A program made the position numbers and the translations under genes. Source: Apostichopus japonicus (lineage: Eukaryota; Echinodermata; Holothuroidea; Aspidochirotida; Stichopodidae). Taken from it: a DNA stretch of 64,000 nt. Positions 23,614-35,060 of the stretch are shown piece by piece (the stretch's first letter is position 1; each line of letters starts with the position of its first letter). Where the stretch lies: assembly GCF_037975245.1 (NCBI RefSeq), contig NC_092576.1, positions 3,417,001-3,481,000 on the forward strand, in the 5' to 3' direction. Below the pieces are notes generated by a model. The model was not told where the DNA came from, made no database searches, and saw nothing but the letters and a program-made list of their open reading frames with translations.

Positions 23614-23629
23614 CGGATTGACGCCCCTG
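23614..23629. mobile_element. Solo right end of a CAGGGGCGTCAATCC-type element
   Basis: The reverse complement reads CAGGGGCGTCAATCCG, very similar to the termini of the 19059-21741 element. No matching left end with the same target duplication was found, so this is a truncated or rearranged copy. TGTATG-rich sequence lies just to its left. Confidence 0.5.
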
Positions 23630-23639
23630 GGTGTGGGGA

Positions 23640-25192
23640 CTCAACTTTGTGAATAGAGGACCGCAACTTGAGTTTTGAATGATAAAAGTCAACAGCATAC
23701 ATAAATAATAAAATAAATACGTCATTTATATAGCGCTAAATCACAAAAAGTATCAAAGCGCTTCACAAAAAAAAACAAAAAAAAAAAACATCCAGACAAA
23801 CTCTGGAAACGTTGTTTAAACCGTTTCAAGGAATTGTTTGGTGAAAATGAGATAAAGTCCTTTCGGTCTTCGTATTGCCCTAAGCCTTGCCCTGTGATGA
23901 ATTTGAGTTTCTGTGATAGAGTGCTTGAAATGTTGGCCCGACCTGCCAGAATATTTGAATCTAACACTGACTTTCGTCGAGACATGACGTCAGTGCGTTG
24001 GTCAGAATCGATCCGATCTCACCTACGCTTGGCCTTGATACAATACACAGGTATATTTGTACAGACTTCGCTCACGGTTGTGATTCAAAAATCGCTCACG
24101 GTTGTGATTCAAAAATCGCTCAAATAACAAATAACTTAACAACATATTATGATGAAGCCGAGTTACGGAATTCTTGAATGTTTTACTTCTTCAACAAAAT
24201 TGCTTGCTTGCAACTTCGCCGAGAAATTTCCATCTAAATAGCTATTTTAATTTCAGTAGCTTGCTAATGATAGCGTCCATGCAGCACCCAAAACGAAGTG
24301 CCGCGATGACGTCACAGCCGTCATCGTTGACCACTGTTCACAATATATTAGATTAAGTTGGCTCGAGGTTAAAAAATTCACTTCTCCTTTATCATAAGAT
24401 GAAAAATCACCGACCTAAGACTTTGAATACAAAATTATGATTTTTTTTCATATACCCAATAGACTTCCACTAAAAAATTCATGTAAATATTCCCTCCTCC
24501 ATTTCTATTCACTTTTCCATGGCGACTGAGATAGCTTTCAAAGGCTTCAATGACCAACAGACCAAAATATCTCACCCAATGGGAGCGATGCGGACACGAC
24601 AGTCCAGTATTGACAATTGGTCGTTTTAATTTGGGGACTTAGCCGAAAACAGAGGGTGTACCTTACAAACGGATGGATGTTGCTATAAGTGTGGTATGCT
24701 GCCTACAAACAATGACCTATAAAATATCGTTGCGCAATGACAGACGGGATTTCCCGTTCTAAGTAAAGCCTACATGCGAATTGCAAAAGTGGGAAATTCA
24801 CGCACCGTACTTGCATACACCAATGAGTGTAGCTTTATCGTGTGTGTATTAAACATAAACCAGAAGGAATTTATCCTCGGATCAGATGATTTTGGGATTT
24901 GGAACTAATGAGTCTAGTATTAGTGTAAAATCCTGAAATATCTGACATTCATATGGTAAGCAACTAGGCCTTAGCTAAAGTTATGCCTAATATTAATAAC
25001 GTTAGATTAGCCTAAAGTAATGTTAGATTAGGCTACTTAGATTTAGACATTGTCAAACAGATGGCCCAAATTAACTAACCCCGTCGCCTAGCTAGGCCTG
25101 CAACTGAGTGTAGCCTAGGCATAGACTGATATCTTACTGACATGCGGTATGCCTGTAATCTTAGGGAGTGTAGAATCGCCCTTGTTCAGTAA
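23640..25192. other. Repeat-derived and unannotated sequence
   Basis: Near 23725-23765 the phrase ATTTATATAGCGCT...AAGCGCTTCAC resembles a conserved motif common in dispersed repeats of marine invertebrates. A 28-bp unit (TCGCTCACGGTTGTGATTCA plus AAAA) is duplicated at about 24068-24120. No gene was supported. Confidence 0.4.
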
Positions 25193-25200
25193 AAGAATGA

Positions 25201-25406
25201 GGTACTAATTTAGAATCCGTACCATTCCACTATTTCTGTTAATCCATATCCCGCTTACTATCTCTCTCCCACATTCATGTAATCACTCCCTTTCTCCACC
25301 TCCCGTTCTTCTATCTCCTAATCCTAACCGGATTATACAGTTGTTATTCTGCCGATTCGAAGTAAGCTTTCCCATTCATATGGTACAGATTCTAAAGTTA
25401 TAGGCC
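25201..25406. mobile_element. Short MITE with GGTACTAATTTAGAATC end, copy A
   Basis: The left end GGTACTAATTTAGAATCCG and the right end (reverse complement GGCCTATAACTTTAGAATC) are imperfect inverted repeats. The 8-bp duplication AAGAATGA is exact (25193-25200 and 25407-25414). Length 206 bp. A second copy is at 60374-60570 with its own exact duplication, which confirms the boundaries. GG ends with 8-bp duplications would suit Merlin-like or hAT-like elements; the family is unassigned. Confidence 0.9.
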
Positions 25407-25428
25407 AAGAATGACTGGCAACCTTTAA

Positions 25429-25786
25429 AGGCATTGAAGACTCGCCACAAACTGTGTGCAGCCATCTGAAAATGTTAACTTTCTGTTGCTTGCAAGTTAA
25501 GTTTTCTGCTTGTCGCTACAAAATGCAGACAGTAATGAAATGTGATACCTTGTTATCTTTAGCTGGACCTGAGTTGTCCATCGCTTTATCGTTTGTACAC
25601 TGTGCTGTGGGTATTGACCGCCGTTGTATGTAGACTGTACACTAGTGTCCAATTACCAAAGGTAGCAAGCTGTGTGTATATTTTCTGGGATCGATGGTGG
25701 TGTCTAACACTTCTGTTACACCTCATTCGTAACAAGGTCAGATTACGGGCATTAGACGTTTTTTTTTGCGCGGGTCTTCACACCCT
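25429..25786 (+). mobile_element. TTAA-type MITE, copy A
   Basis: This 358-bp element ends in AGGCATTGAAGACTCG and, inverted, AGGGTGTGAAGACCCG. It is flanked by TTAA (25425-25428) and the diverged TTGA (25787-25790). A similar copy in opposite orientation is at 33260-33615. TTAA target sites are used by piggyBac and Kolobok transposons. Confidence 0.85.
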
Positions 25787-25790
25787 TTGA

Positions 25791-27594
25791 GTAGACTTTG
25801 TCTGCAGAAACTGGAGAAAGGAAAATAGTTCAGGGAACAGAGTTTATCAAGTGTTCGAAAAGATTAACGGAGGAAACAGATTTGGCCGAGTGTGCTACCA
25901 ATAATAAAAGGAAAATTATTTATTGAAGGCATTAGCAACATTATGAGTATCTGAGTATTGAAGGCCTTCATAAAAGATAGAGTTACAGGTCAAGATTTGG
26001 TCTTCTTTTTACCCTTAAATTGGGTATTTATAACAGAGCTGCCATGCATGCCTAGAGAAGAGGTTTGTCTCTTTGTTCACGGCTCATTTTTAAGAAAATT
26101 TTAAGGTTGTCCTTCGGACAACGTTGCCCTCATATTTAATAATAATAATGATGTACAGTATGCACATACAGCTTAACTGTAGGATTTTTCCCTCATTACG
26201 GAACGTACCAAAATGTGCCTTACTTCTTTCGATGTTTCTACTATGAACGAGGGTGAAACCAACAAGCTACTATAATTTTTAGAGCAGATGTTTATTTTAA
26301 GGAATAGGTTTTTCAGAGTTTTGTTCGAAATGTCAAACACTATAAATAGCAAATAAGCTACAGTAGTCGTCCATCGAACAACCAAGCAGGATTTTAGGTT
26401 GTCCGACGTAATTTTTGGTCATCTCGGATGATCGGACAATCGGTAAATTTGAGCCCTGGGGTTAATATGCTTTTTTAGTACTTGGATTGAGCTTACCTGA
26501 TGATGCGATGTAAAATACGACTATACAAAGAAATTTAGCTTTAAGTAAAGCAGTGGGCTTCTGAAGGTATTTACGATAGAGCATATATTCTTAGTTTTAA
26601 TGGACTGCTTCATGCCAGGTTTAATCCATGGCTTGTCATGGAATCTTTTTGTAGGTCTCATTCTCACCAGAGGAAAGTAATTATTATGTTGAGACTGTAC
26701 AATTTCAATGAAGTTATTAATTAAGCAATATTAACGTCATTGTTAAGGTATTGTTATAGACAGATGACATATACTGTATATCTAAATATTCCGTTGATTG
26801 AATAAAACTATTGAAATTATCTGGATTGTGCTAAGTAGGAAACTACATCTCTCAATTCATCCTGCATTCTATATAAAATTGGAAGAATATATAAGGGAGG
26901 CCTGCACCATATCCTAATCCGCAACTGGCAGTTCTGAGTTTTATAGGAGATTTTGAATATTTGTTATTTCTAGAATTTGTTTCATGACAACTTTATGTAC
27001 TGTACTATGGTCCATGCATAGTGGACAAGCTACAGTGTAGTTTACCAGTACTGACACTGGTACAGTCCTTGGTGCCATTTTAGCAATAACTAGTTTGTCT
27101 CTAGACCTATTTTGAAAACAAAATGGTCCTATGTACTTGATGAATTGTTGGTTTGCTCATGGTTGCTTGGATGAATTTTTTTTCCCAGTCTCTTTTGAGT
27201 TCTAAGTCTTAATGCATCTAAGGGATGAAAATCAATACGGCTGCCTCAAATCTCACTTGATTTTGCACCTGGCATCAGATAGCTTCTAACATTTAACTAA
27301 ATTTGGGACACTTTTAGAGCTCAAGAAATTGAAATATCTATGATGTTACTTTGTTTTACAGTACCAGAGTGTTTAGAGTATATGTACAGTAGAATCAAAC
27401 TTTCCTTCATATACAACACAGGGTTAGGGGTTAGGATTGGGAATGGTTAGTCTAGTTATTCTATTCAGTTAAAAGTCACAATTCAGTTTTGTAAAGCCTC
27501 AGGGATGTACACTATTGTGTCTATCTGTTTTATGTACATTGTCATATAACTTCTCTCATTGTGTAACATTTTTTTTAAATTTTCTGCCTTACAG
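25791..27594. other. Unannotated; probably 5' region and intron of the zinc-finger gene
   Basis: No exon could be supported. A perfect short hairpin, GTTGTCC-TTC-GGACAAC, lies at about 26105-26121. The sequence ends in a pyrimidine-rich acceptor (TTTTCTGCCTTACAG) directly before the zinc-finger start codon, so at least one upstream non-coding exon is expected. Confidence 0.45.
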
Positions 27595-30093
27595 ATGAAC
27601 ATGGAAGAGTCACCACCCCTGTATTGTAATCCCTGTGAAAAGCAGTTCACTGGATTGGCCAACCTCAGTGAACACAATGACAGCCCTGCACATAGAAAAG
27701 CTGTGGTTCAGAAACAGACAATACAGGATATGACAAGGTCTTTGAGTTCATTCCCTCCCGTAGATACAGACGGCCACGAGGCTCTCGATGAATTCATGAA
27801 GACAGAAGACCAAAACATGTTTCTTTGTGAGTTGTGCAATATTACCTGCTCGGGGAAAATTCCGGCTCTGAGTCACGTCCGAGGCAAAGCGCATCGTCAG
27901 AAGATACAGAGACAAGGCCTCACTAATGCAGTGTCACTAACCCCAGAATCTTCACCTGCAGCCACTCAATCTTTGATACAAGTTGTGACATCTCCAGACT
28001 TTTCAGTGTTTGAAAAGAATCCTGTAACTGGACATTACTTCTGTAATGTCTGTAGGCTTAGTGTGTCAGGTGAAGTACCAGCCCAGCAACATGTTCAAGG
28101 GAAGAGTCATGCCAAGAAGGTGAAAATTGCAACTGGAAGAAACGACAGCGATTTATCGTTAAGCTTTAGTAAGCTTTCTGTGTCCTCCTCACCTGTAAGT
28201 TATAATCATCCCAAAACGACTGCTGTTGTAAACCCACGAGGACATGGTCCAGCATCCCAAGTGGAGCTGATATCCCTTGATAGTAACAGCAACCTAAATG
28301 AATCGGCAATAACAAAATATGGTATTTCAAATCCCAGGGAGTTGCAGAGAGATGAACTTCAAGTAGAGGATGAAGACAACAGACATGATGAGACAGATGT
28401 CGACTTCAGGATTACTGATGGTGATTTTAATCAAGACCTTGAAATCAATAAAATGACTGGTCAATGGCATTGTAAAGTTTGTCAAGTACCTTTGAACAGT
28501 CAGAAAACCATTCAGCAGCACTTCCTCGGCAAAACCCATCACAAAAAGAAAAAGGCTTCCGGGATTAGATTCGGGGAAGCTGAAACTGGAGGCTTCAGTC
28601 ATAATGGCAGTAATCATCCTGAGGAATTGGAATTTGATGAGAGCCTTTATCAGTGGAGGTGTCGGACTTGTAATGTCTTTTTGAGTACTGAAATCTCTGC
28701 TCAGGAGCATTTATCTGATAAAGCTCATTTAATAAAGAAAGCTTCTAAAACAGGTCCCAGCAATTCCTCTCCCTTTGACCAGAGAACGATGATAAATGAT
28801 TCCCTGAATGGAGGGTCATTCCAAGTGCATAATGTCTCCAGAATCATCGAACAATCTGGTAGCCATAGCAGGTCAGGGATCAGTTTACACTCCCTAAGCT
28901 TTAACCAGAATCAAAACACCCAGAGCACACAGCCGTTACTAAGTAATTCCTTTGACTCATCTATTGAAGGAAGACAAGCTCATCATGTTGCATGGGAGAG
29001 ATCACCATGTTTGGATGAGAATGATCAGCCCTCTAATAAGAGTTATCTTATGGAAACATCAGCCATAGGTAATGTGATGTCATCAGATGCAGTCACTCAT
29101 AGTCAAAGAGAAATGCATCTACCAGAGACTTACCGGGAGAAGCGTCAAGTGGAGGGTTTAGGCTTTGATCCAGCCACTTCATCATCATCATCATCGGGAG
29201 CATCACCATTGGGAGCGTCACCTTATACACTCGGACAGCGTATATCTCAGGATATCTCAAACTATTGGCCAGTTAATTCAAATACAGCTGGACATAATGC
29301 ATCAGTTCAACAGCCACAAGCTACTTCAAATACAGCTGTCAGACCACCACCTGGCTTTGGACAAGATTTCTTGCCTAGCAACAGACCAATGTCAGATTTT
29401 CTTGCACATCAGCTGAATGCAACTGTGGATCCTCCATCTTATATGCATAGATTCTGGAGCATGCCATCAGATCAGCAGACTAACCTAGATTCTTTGGGTG
29501 TGTTGTCATCTGTAGAATCTAACCGAGCATTAATTTCTCCGATAGGCACCCCTTTCGCAGGTAAGAAAATTCCCGGACAGGTCCCCCCGTCCTTGCCTCA
29601 AGTTCCTATGCAAGGAGATATGCAGCAGAAAATTGGTGATGCATTTAGAATCGATGGCGAAAAACAAAAGTTGGTTTGCAAAATCTGTGACATTTTTGTG
29701 ACTGGTAATGAAGCTGCAGAAGCTCACCTGAAAGGAGCCAAGCATGCAAAGAAGCTGAGAGCTTATCAGTTCCAGATGCATCACCTAGAACCACAGCCAT
29801 CCCACCAAAATAGAAGAGTTGATGAAGACCATGATAAACAACAAACACCATTTGTCGGCAGTAGTAGTAGTTCCTTGCACAGTGGTAGTACAAGTGGAAC
29901 ATCAACATCTACGTCTGATTGTTATGATTATAACTTCTCATCAGGCGGTAGTAACTCATCAACTAGTGGAGGATTCTCAGCAGACAAGATGACTCCTGTC
30001 CATCAAGAAGGTGGTTTGGGAGGAGACAATGGTGATAGTGATAGACCGTATCATTCACTCAGAGGGGTGTCACTGATGAATGATACTCATTAA
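27595..30093 (+). CDS. Protein with six U1/matrin-type C2H2 zinc fingers
   Basis: A single open exon encodes 832 residues. I start at ATG 27595 because a splice acceptor (TGCCTTACAG) ends at 27594; the frame is open slightly further upstream but that part is intron-like. Six fingers have the spacing C-x2-C-x12-H-x5-H at residues 11-33, 78-100, 150-172, 293-315, 356-378 and 695-717. Most are followed by basic residues (HAKK, HHKKKK). This spacing is that of U1-type or zf-met/JAZ fingers, as in the ZNF346, ZNF385 and ZMAT families, which bind double-stranded or structured RNA and are often nuclear. Between fingers five and six is a long Ser/Gln/Pro-rich low-complexity region, and the C-terminus is Ser/Gly-rich. 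I cannot assign an ortholog. The stop codon lies inside an 85-bp tandem repeat. Confidence 0.88.
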   Translation: MNMEESPPLYCNPCEKQFTGLANLSEHNDSPAHRKAVVQKQTIQDMTRSLSSFPPVDTDGHEALDEFMKTEDQNMFLCELCNITCSGKIPALSHVRGKAHRQKIQRQGLTNAVSLTPESSPAATQSLIQVVTSPDFSVFEKNPVTGHYFCNVCRLSVSGEVPAQQHVQGKSHAKKVKIATGRNDSDLSLSFSKLSVSSSPVSYNHPKTTAVVNPRGHGPASQVELISLDSNSNLNESAITKYGISNPRELQRDELQVEDEDNRHDETDVDFRITDGDFNQDLEINKMTGQWHCKVCQVPLNSQKTIQQHFLGKTHHKKKKASGIRFGEAETGGFSHNGSNHPEELEFDESLYQWRCRTCNVFLSTEISAQEHLSDKAHLIKKASKTGPSNSSPFDQRTMINDSLNGGSFQVHNVSRIIEQSGSHSRSGISLHSLSFNQNQNTQSTQPLLSNSFDSSIEGRQAHHVAWERSPCLDENDQPSNKSYLMETSAIGNVMSSDAVTHSQREMHLPETYREKRQVEGLGFDPATSSSSSSGASPLGASPYTLGQRISQDISNYWPVNSNTAGHNASVQQPQATSNTAVRPPPGFGQDFLPSNRPMSDFLAHQLNATVDPPSYMHRFWSMPSDQQTNLDSLGVLSSVESNRALISPIGTPFAGKKIPGQVPPSLPQVPMQGDMQQKIGDAFRIDGEKQKLVCKICDIFVTGNEAAEAHLKGAKHAKKLRAYQFQMHHLEPQPSHQNRRVDEDHDKQQTPFVGSSSSSLHSGSTSGTSTSTSDCYDYNFSSGGSNSSTSGGFSADKMTPVHQEGGLGGDNGDSDRPYHSLRGVSLMNDTH

Positions 30094-30360
30094 TAATAAC
30101 CAGGCTGATGTTTTGGGAGGAGATAAAGATTGGTATCATTCACTCGGAGGGATGTCACTGATGAATGATACTCATTAATAATAACAGGCTGGTGTTTTGG
30201 GCGGAGATAATGATTGGTATCATTCACTCAGAGGGGTGTCACTGATGAATGATACTCATTAATAATAACCAGGCTGATGTTTTGGGAGGAGATAATGGTT
30301 GGTATCATTCACTCAGAGGGTCGTCACTGATAAATGATACTCATAGATAATAACCAGGCT
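30016..30360 (+). repeat. 85-bp tandem repeat spanning the zinc-finger stop codon
   Basis: Four copies of an 85-bp unit contain GGTATCATTCACTCAGAGG and GATGAATGATACTCATTAA. The first copy encodes the last residues (HSLRG...MNDTH) and the TAA stop; the other three are in the 3' untranslated region. Each unit carries the same in-frame-looking ATACTCATTAA. Confidence 0.9.
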
Positions 30361-31990
30361 GGTGTTATAGTTCGGCAATTTTTTCTACACTGATATAGTT
30401 GTAGAGGTCATGGTTTGCTATGTCTGTTCATTGTTCTGTTAAGAACCCAACATCTCTCCAAAGAGGTTGTTACAATGACGTAAACGTATCACTGTTGATA
30501 TTTTTGAGTTAACCATTAGCTTTCTCATTTGTGCGCGTGAGTGTAGGGGGGGTGGGCGTTTTGTGTGCCAGTGTATGCAAATTGTTAGTCAATTTTGTGA
30601 ATTACATCAGTGGCACTGCCTAGGAGGGGAGTGGGGAGGGGGTGGGCACAAACATGACCGGTACCCAGTGGTGCCCCCCCCCCCCCCAAATGAAATGTAC
30701 CATGTCCAAATAGAAAAAAGGCAGGAATATAAATCTCTTTCACCTCTGCTGGCTTTAATAAGTGTGTCAATGCATTATGTATTTTGGTCCAGTGGAAGTG
30801 TTGATGAGTCATGCAAAACTCAGTCAGGGGGCATCTTATAAACAAAGCATATATTAACTTCTAGAGAAATACAGAGGTAGTATGATGCTATTACAGTAAA
30901 TTGACTAACCAAAGATACAATATGCTGAAGGAAGTAAAATGCGAAAAATTAGCCAAGCACTTAAATATCTGTTTTTTTCTTGGAAGTTACTGTAAGCTGT
31001 AGAAATAAATGTACATAAGGAATGATAAGTCATTGGAGCCTACAAAGGACCATTTGACACCTGTCCTTGAGGATCTTCACTGGTTTCCGATAATATTCTA
31101 AAGACAATTATGGTGACTTTGACCTGCCACAAAGACAATTATGGAAACTTCGACTTTCCAAAAAGGTTCACTATGGTGACTCATTCTTTACATCATTCGC
31201 TTCAGAGTTTGGTAATCCTCCCCTCAGCATAGTAAAACTGGAACCTCGGTACTGATTCCTTAAAGAAAGACAAAGACTTTTCTTATCAAACTTTGAATTG
31301 ATCAGTACTTGGTCCATTTTGTTTTAATTTGTTTTTGTTTTACTTTGTACAGTGCCTTCAGTAGATAACTTTTTCTGCCATAACAGCTTTTTATATATTT
31401 AATTTTAATTTTTTTTTATTATTAATGTTTTAAGGATGAATGTCGTTGGAAAATGTGTAACTGTTTACCTTAATTCAATTTTCTAACAAGCATTCCTAAA
31501 TAGTGAATATAATCAGTTGTTAAAATCATGTGAATATTATTCTCAAATGGAACTGTTTCTTAGTAAGATCTAGGGTAGACAAGATTATTTCTGACTCATT
31601 TGATATTACAGATGGAAGGGATCACTGAGAAGTGTCTAGTTTGGGAGACCTTATTTCTTTCTTGATTTTATTTCTAAATGAACCTGCCGTTTTAATTTAA
31701 GACTTTGCTTGATGCTTCTAGTTTCAGAATATAGCAGAAATCTTTCTTAGAAGAAGCAATAGCTTAGTACCCTGTGTTAAGTCAGGAATAACCTACACAT
31801 AGTCTGCAGAATGGCTGGGGTCATGTAATCAAATGTTAGTTTACAATATTTCTGCAAACTTCATTTGATAGAGATTCATTCTTCATTAACAGGGATGAGA
31901 CATGATATATTTTAGTTTGTCTACCCTTTAGCTAAAAATATACCATTCGTGTTCACTTTCATGATATAGCAGGTAGTTAAAATACCATTT
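30361..31990. other. Probable 3' UTR and intergenic sequence
   Basis: AT-rich non-coding sequence with G-rich and C-rich runs near 30630-30690. No gene is seen. The zinc-finger transcript presumably ends here, but I could not choose a poly(A) site. Confidence 0.4.
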
Positions 31991-32035
31991 GTGTTCTCTT
32001 TGTATGTATGCGTGTATGTATGTGTATGTATGTAT

Positions 32036-32190
32036 TTTAGATCCTCCTGCAAGCAGGAACTCGCAAAGAAGCCATCATTGGCTTATCAAAGCCGCAAGCT
32101 GACCGAAGTCAGTCTCTTAGATTCATATTTAAATGGCCATGATTATGAATTGTCAATTGTCAACAACTCTGTAACTGGACGACATGATAT
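32036..32190 (-). mobile_element. tRNA-derived SINE, copy 3 (5'-truncated)
   Basis: On the minus strand this matches the body of the SINE at 38990-39221 from GTCGTCCAGTTACAGAGTTG to GCTTGCAGGAGGATCTAAAA. It is followed by an ATAC/TGTA-rich tail (31995-32035). The tRNA-like head with the A and B boxes is missing, as expected from incomplete reverse transcription. Confidence 0.85.
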
Positions 32191-33255
32191 AGTTAAAGTA
32201 GTTAAAATACCATACATATTCTCTTTCACGATATAGTAGGTATTTAAAATACCATAAATGTTCTCTTTCACGATATAATAAGTAGTTAAAATACCATTCA
32301 TGTTCTTTCATTTTTCAGAAGTGTGTATATCCATAGATATTGCTTGGGAAGACTATGCTATGGTGATGCATAGGATATGAAATCATGCGGTGAAAAGCTG
32401 AAAGAAAAATAGTTTGCAAAGGAGTTTGAAAGCCTGGCAACTTACTTTCCCTTTATTGACAAACTGTATCTTTCTCTACAGTTCTAAAACTACATATGAG
32501 TTTACTGAAAAGACTAAGTGTTTTTTGTTCTACAGACTTACTATTTGTGACACTTAAGAACTAGAGCCAGGCTGGGTCAAGGTAAATGATACATTTTGAT
32601 TGGGTCAGTGAATAGTGACTGTCACATTAAAATTGACCAGTTTAAAAGACATCTGAAACAAAAGAGATCAGTTTTGAGTCCCTGAGCCTATAGTCATATG
32701 TCGTGTTTTGAAAATTTCTTGCAAAAGATATTGTTTCAAGTTTTTGTTGGCAGATGAAGCTGTAATTGATCAACTGATTACAGGGGAAGAAATATATAAT
32801 TGAAATCTTAAAGTTAACGAGACAAATTTACTAAATGGTATCATGTGATTGAGCAAACTGTGGTGAATATATCAAAGTACATGTGTAGTAATAATCCTTT
32901 GTCACTAAGACATAAAATGACCATTAATTATTTGGGACTCAAATGAAAATATGTCACTGAACAGAATTAAATATAGGAGACTTGAGCAAGTTAAAATTTG
33001 GTGAAATGATTGTGATATCATCACATATTATTATATAATATGACTTTTATCCCTAATTTCATGCTGTTGAGCTTTTGGTACAAACTGCAGGTATTATAGC
33101 AGTACAGTATATATGACAATTGTATAATTATCTGTTGTACCACTGTACCACAAGGTGGTTAAGCTGACTTATAGATACCAGAGGATCAACAGACATACAT
33201 GTGTTTACCGTTGACTGTATCTAAATATAGTCAGTAGCTTGCTTCGGTATTTCAA
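32191..33255. other. Unannotated intergenic sequence
   Basis: AT-rich. The phrase ATATAGTAGGTA-TTTAAAATACCAT recurs several times near 31925-32300 as a weak tandem repeat interrupted by the SINE. No gene is seen. Confidence 0.4.
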
Positions 33256-33259
33256 TTAA

Positions 33260-33615
33260 AGGGTATGAAGACTCGTGCACAAAGAATCGTCTCATGCCAG
33301 TAATCTGACCTAGTTTCGAATGAGGTGTAACAGATGTGTTAGACACCACCATCAATCCCAGAAAATACACACACAGCTTGCTACCGTCGGTAATTAGACA
33401 CTAATGTACAGTCGATACATACAGCTATGGTCAATACCACAACACAGGGTACATAGCAGCGATGGAAATTTCAGGTCTAGATACAAGATAACAAGGTATG
33501 ACGTTTCATTACTGTCTGCATTTTGTAGCCACAAGAAGAAAACTTCACTTGCAAGCAACGGAAAGTAAACTTTTTCAGAGCGCGGCACACGGTTTGGGGC
33601 GAGTCTTCAATGCCT
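33260..33615 (-). mobile_element. TTAA-type MITE, copy B
   Basis: This 356-bp element is the inverted relative of the one at 25429-25786. The ends are AGGGTATGAAGACTCG and, inverted, AGGCATTGAAGACTCG, with exact TTAA duplications at 33256-33259 and 33616-33619. Similar host sequence (AGTCAxTAGCTTGC and TATxTCAATTAA) lies on both sides, so the insertion fell in or beside a local duplication. Confidence 0.88.
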
Positions 33616-33859
33616 TTAAATACAGTCATTAGCTTGCATCTGTATATCAATTAACTGCACACATTTTAGTCAGCTAATGGAGAAAATTAATTTGACTTAG
33701 TATAAATGTATATTCTCTTTCAAGTTATGGTTCATTCTAATTTCAGGCAGTCTTCAGTGATTGTTTTTTTCTGTTTTTATGTGAAACAAGAGTTTTTGTC
33801 AAGATTCTTAGATAATGGATTTCATAGTCTATATATGATTTGACACATAAAGCATGCAG

Positions 33860-34200
33860 ATTATTAATAGCATAAAACATGTACATTATCAATAGCATAA
33901 AGCATGTACATTATTTATAGCATAAATCATGTATGATATTAATAACATGAAGTATGTACATGATCAACAGCATAAAGCATGTATGTTATCAATAGCATGA
34001 AGCATGTATGAGCATAAAGCATGTACATTATTTATAGCATAAATCATGTATGATATTAATAATATAAAGTATGTACATGATCAACAGCATAAAGCATGTA
34101 TGTTATCAATAGCATGAAGTATGTACATTATCAACAGCATAAAGCATGTATGTTATCAATAGCATAAAGAATGTACATTATTAATACCAATGAAGAATTT
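33860..34200. repeat. About 26-bp minisatellite
   Basis: Around a dozen irregular copies of a unit containing GCATAAAGCATGTACATTAT and CAATA, with larger blocks of several units duplicated. Confidence 0.85.
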
Positions 34201-34225
34201 ATCAATACCATATAGTATGTCATTA

Positions 34226-34329
34226 CACAGATCTTGCCTATAAGAAAATCCACCCTACTTACCCCACTTTTGATGGGAAAAGTGGGGTAGGCCTATCTAG
34301 GACAAATTTTCTTATAGGCAATATCTGTG
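34226..34329. mobile_element. Short palindromic MITE, PIF/Harbinger-like
   Basis: A 104-bp near-palindrome begins CACAGATCTTGCCTATAAG and ends CTTATAGGCAATATCTGTG. It has an inner hairpin ACCCCACTTTT-GATGG-GAAAAGTGGGGT. TTA is present on both sides (34223-34225 and 34330-34332). A 3-bp TTA duplication is the habit of PIF/Harbinger elements; that assignment is inference. Confidence 0.75.
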
Positions 34330-34659
34330 TTATGTACATTATCCATACCATAGAGCATGTTGCCTACATAATTATCAATATTATAGCATGTACATTACCT
34401 ACTGTACAGCAAAAATTGTAATCTGATGATGTTGATTCTTTTATCATAAATGTAAATGGATTATGATATTTATTCATCTTTTGGTATGTCAATACAATTG
34501 TGCCAATTAATGCCAAACTTTCTCTAGAAAGTCCTAGTTCAAAAGACGTCATTTTACCATCACATTTCACAGCTGAAGTATGTATTAAAATGAATTTTAA
34601 ATAATACAATTGATTTCAATCAAATGCAGTTAAAATGTTTTAAGTTATTATAATAGTTT

Positions 34660-35060
34660 ACCCCACTCCCCCTACCCATGTAATGAAGTACTTCTATTGT
34701 ATAATTGCTACCTGCAAAGCTGATCATTGTTCAATGTTTACCCCCTCCCCACCAATGCTCCCCACTCCCCCTACCCATGTGATGAAGTACTTCCATTGTT
34801 TAATTGCTACAGGTCTGCAAAGCTGATCATTGGTCAATATGTTGCCCCCCCCCTCTTCACCAATGCTCCCCACTCCCCCTACCCATGTGATGAAATACTT
34901 CTATTGTCTAATTGCTACCTGCAAAGCTGATCATTGGTCAATGTGTCCTCCCCTGCCCCCTCCCCACCAATGCTCCCCACTCCCCTACCCATGTGATGAA
35001 ATACTTCCATTGTTTAATTGCCACCTACAAAGCTGATCATTGGTTAATATGGTGGGAGAG
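34660..35060. repeat. About 100-bp tandem repeat
   Basis: Four copies contain CCAATGCTCCCCACTCCCC, ACCCATGTGATGAA and GCAAAGCTGATCATTGGTCA. The C-rich middle varies in length. Confidence 0.9.

Noticed and set aside
27559-27594. Upstream ATG extending the zinc-finger frame by 12 codons
   Set aside because: This stretch is a pyrimidine-rich acceptor region ending in TTACAG, so it is almost certainly intron.
28327-28710. A 127-codon minus-strand frame
   Set aside because: It is the antisense shadow of the zinc-finger coding exon.
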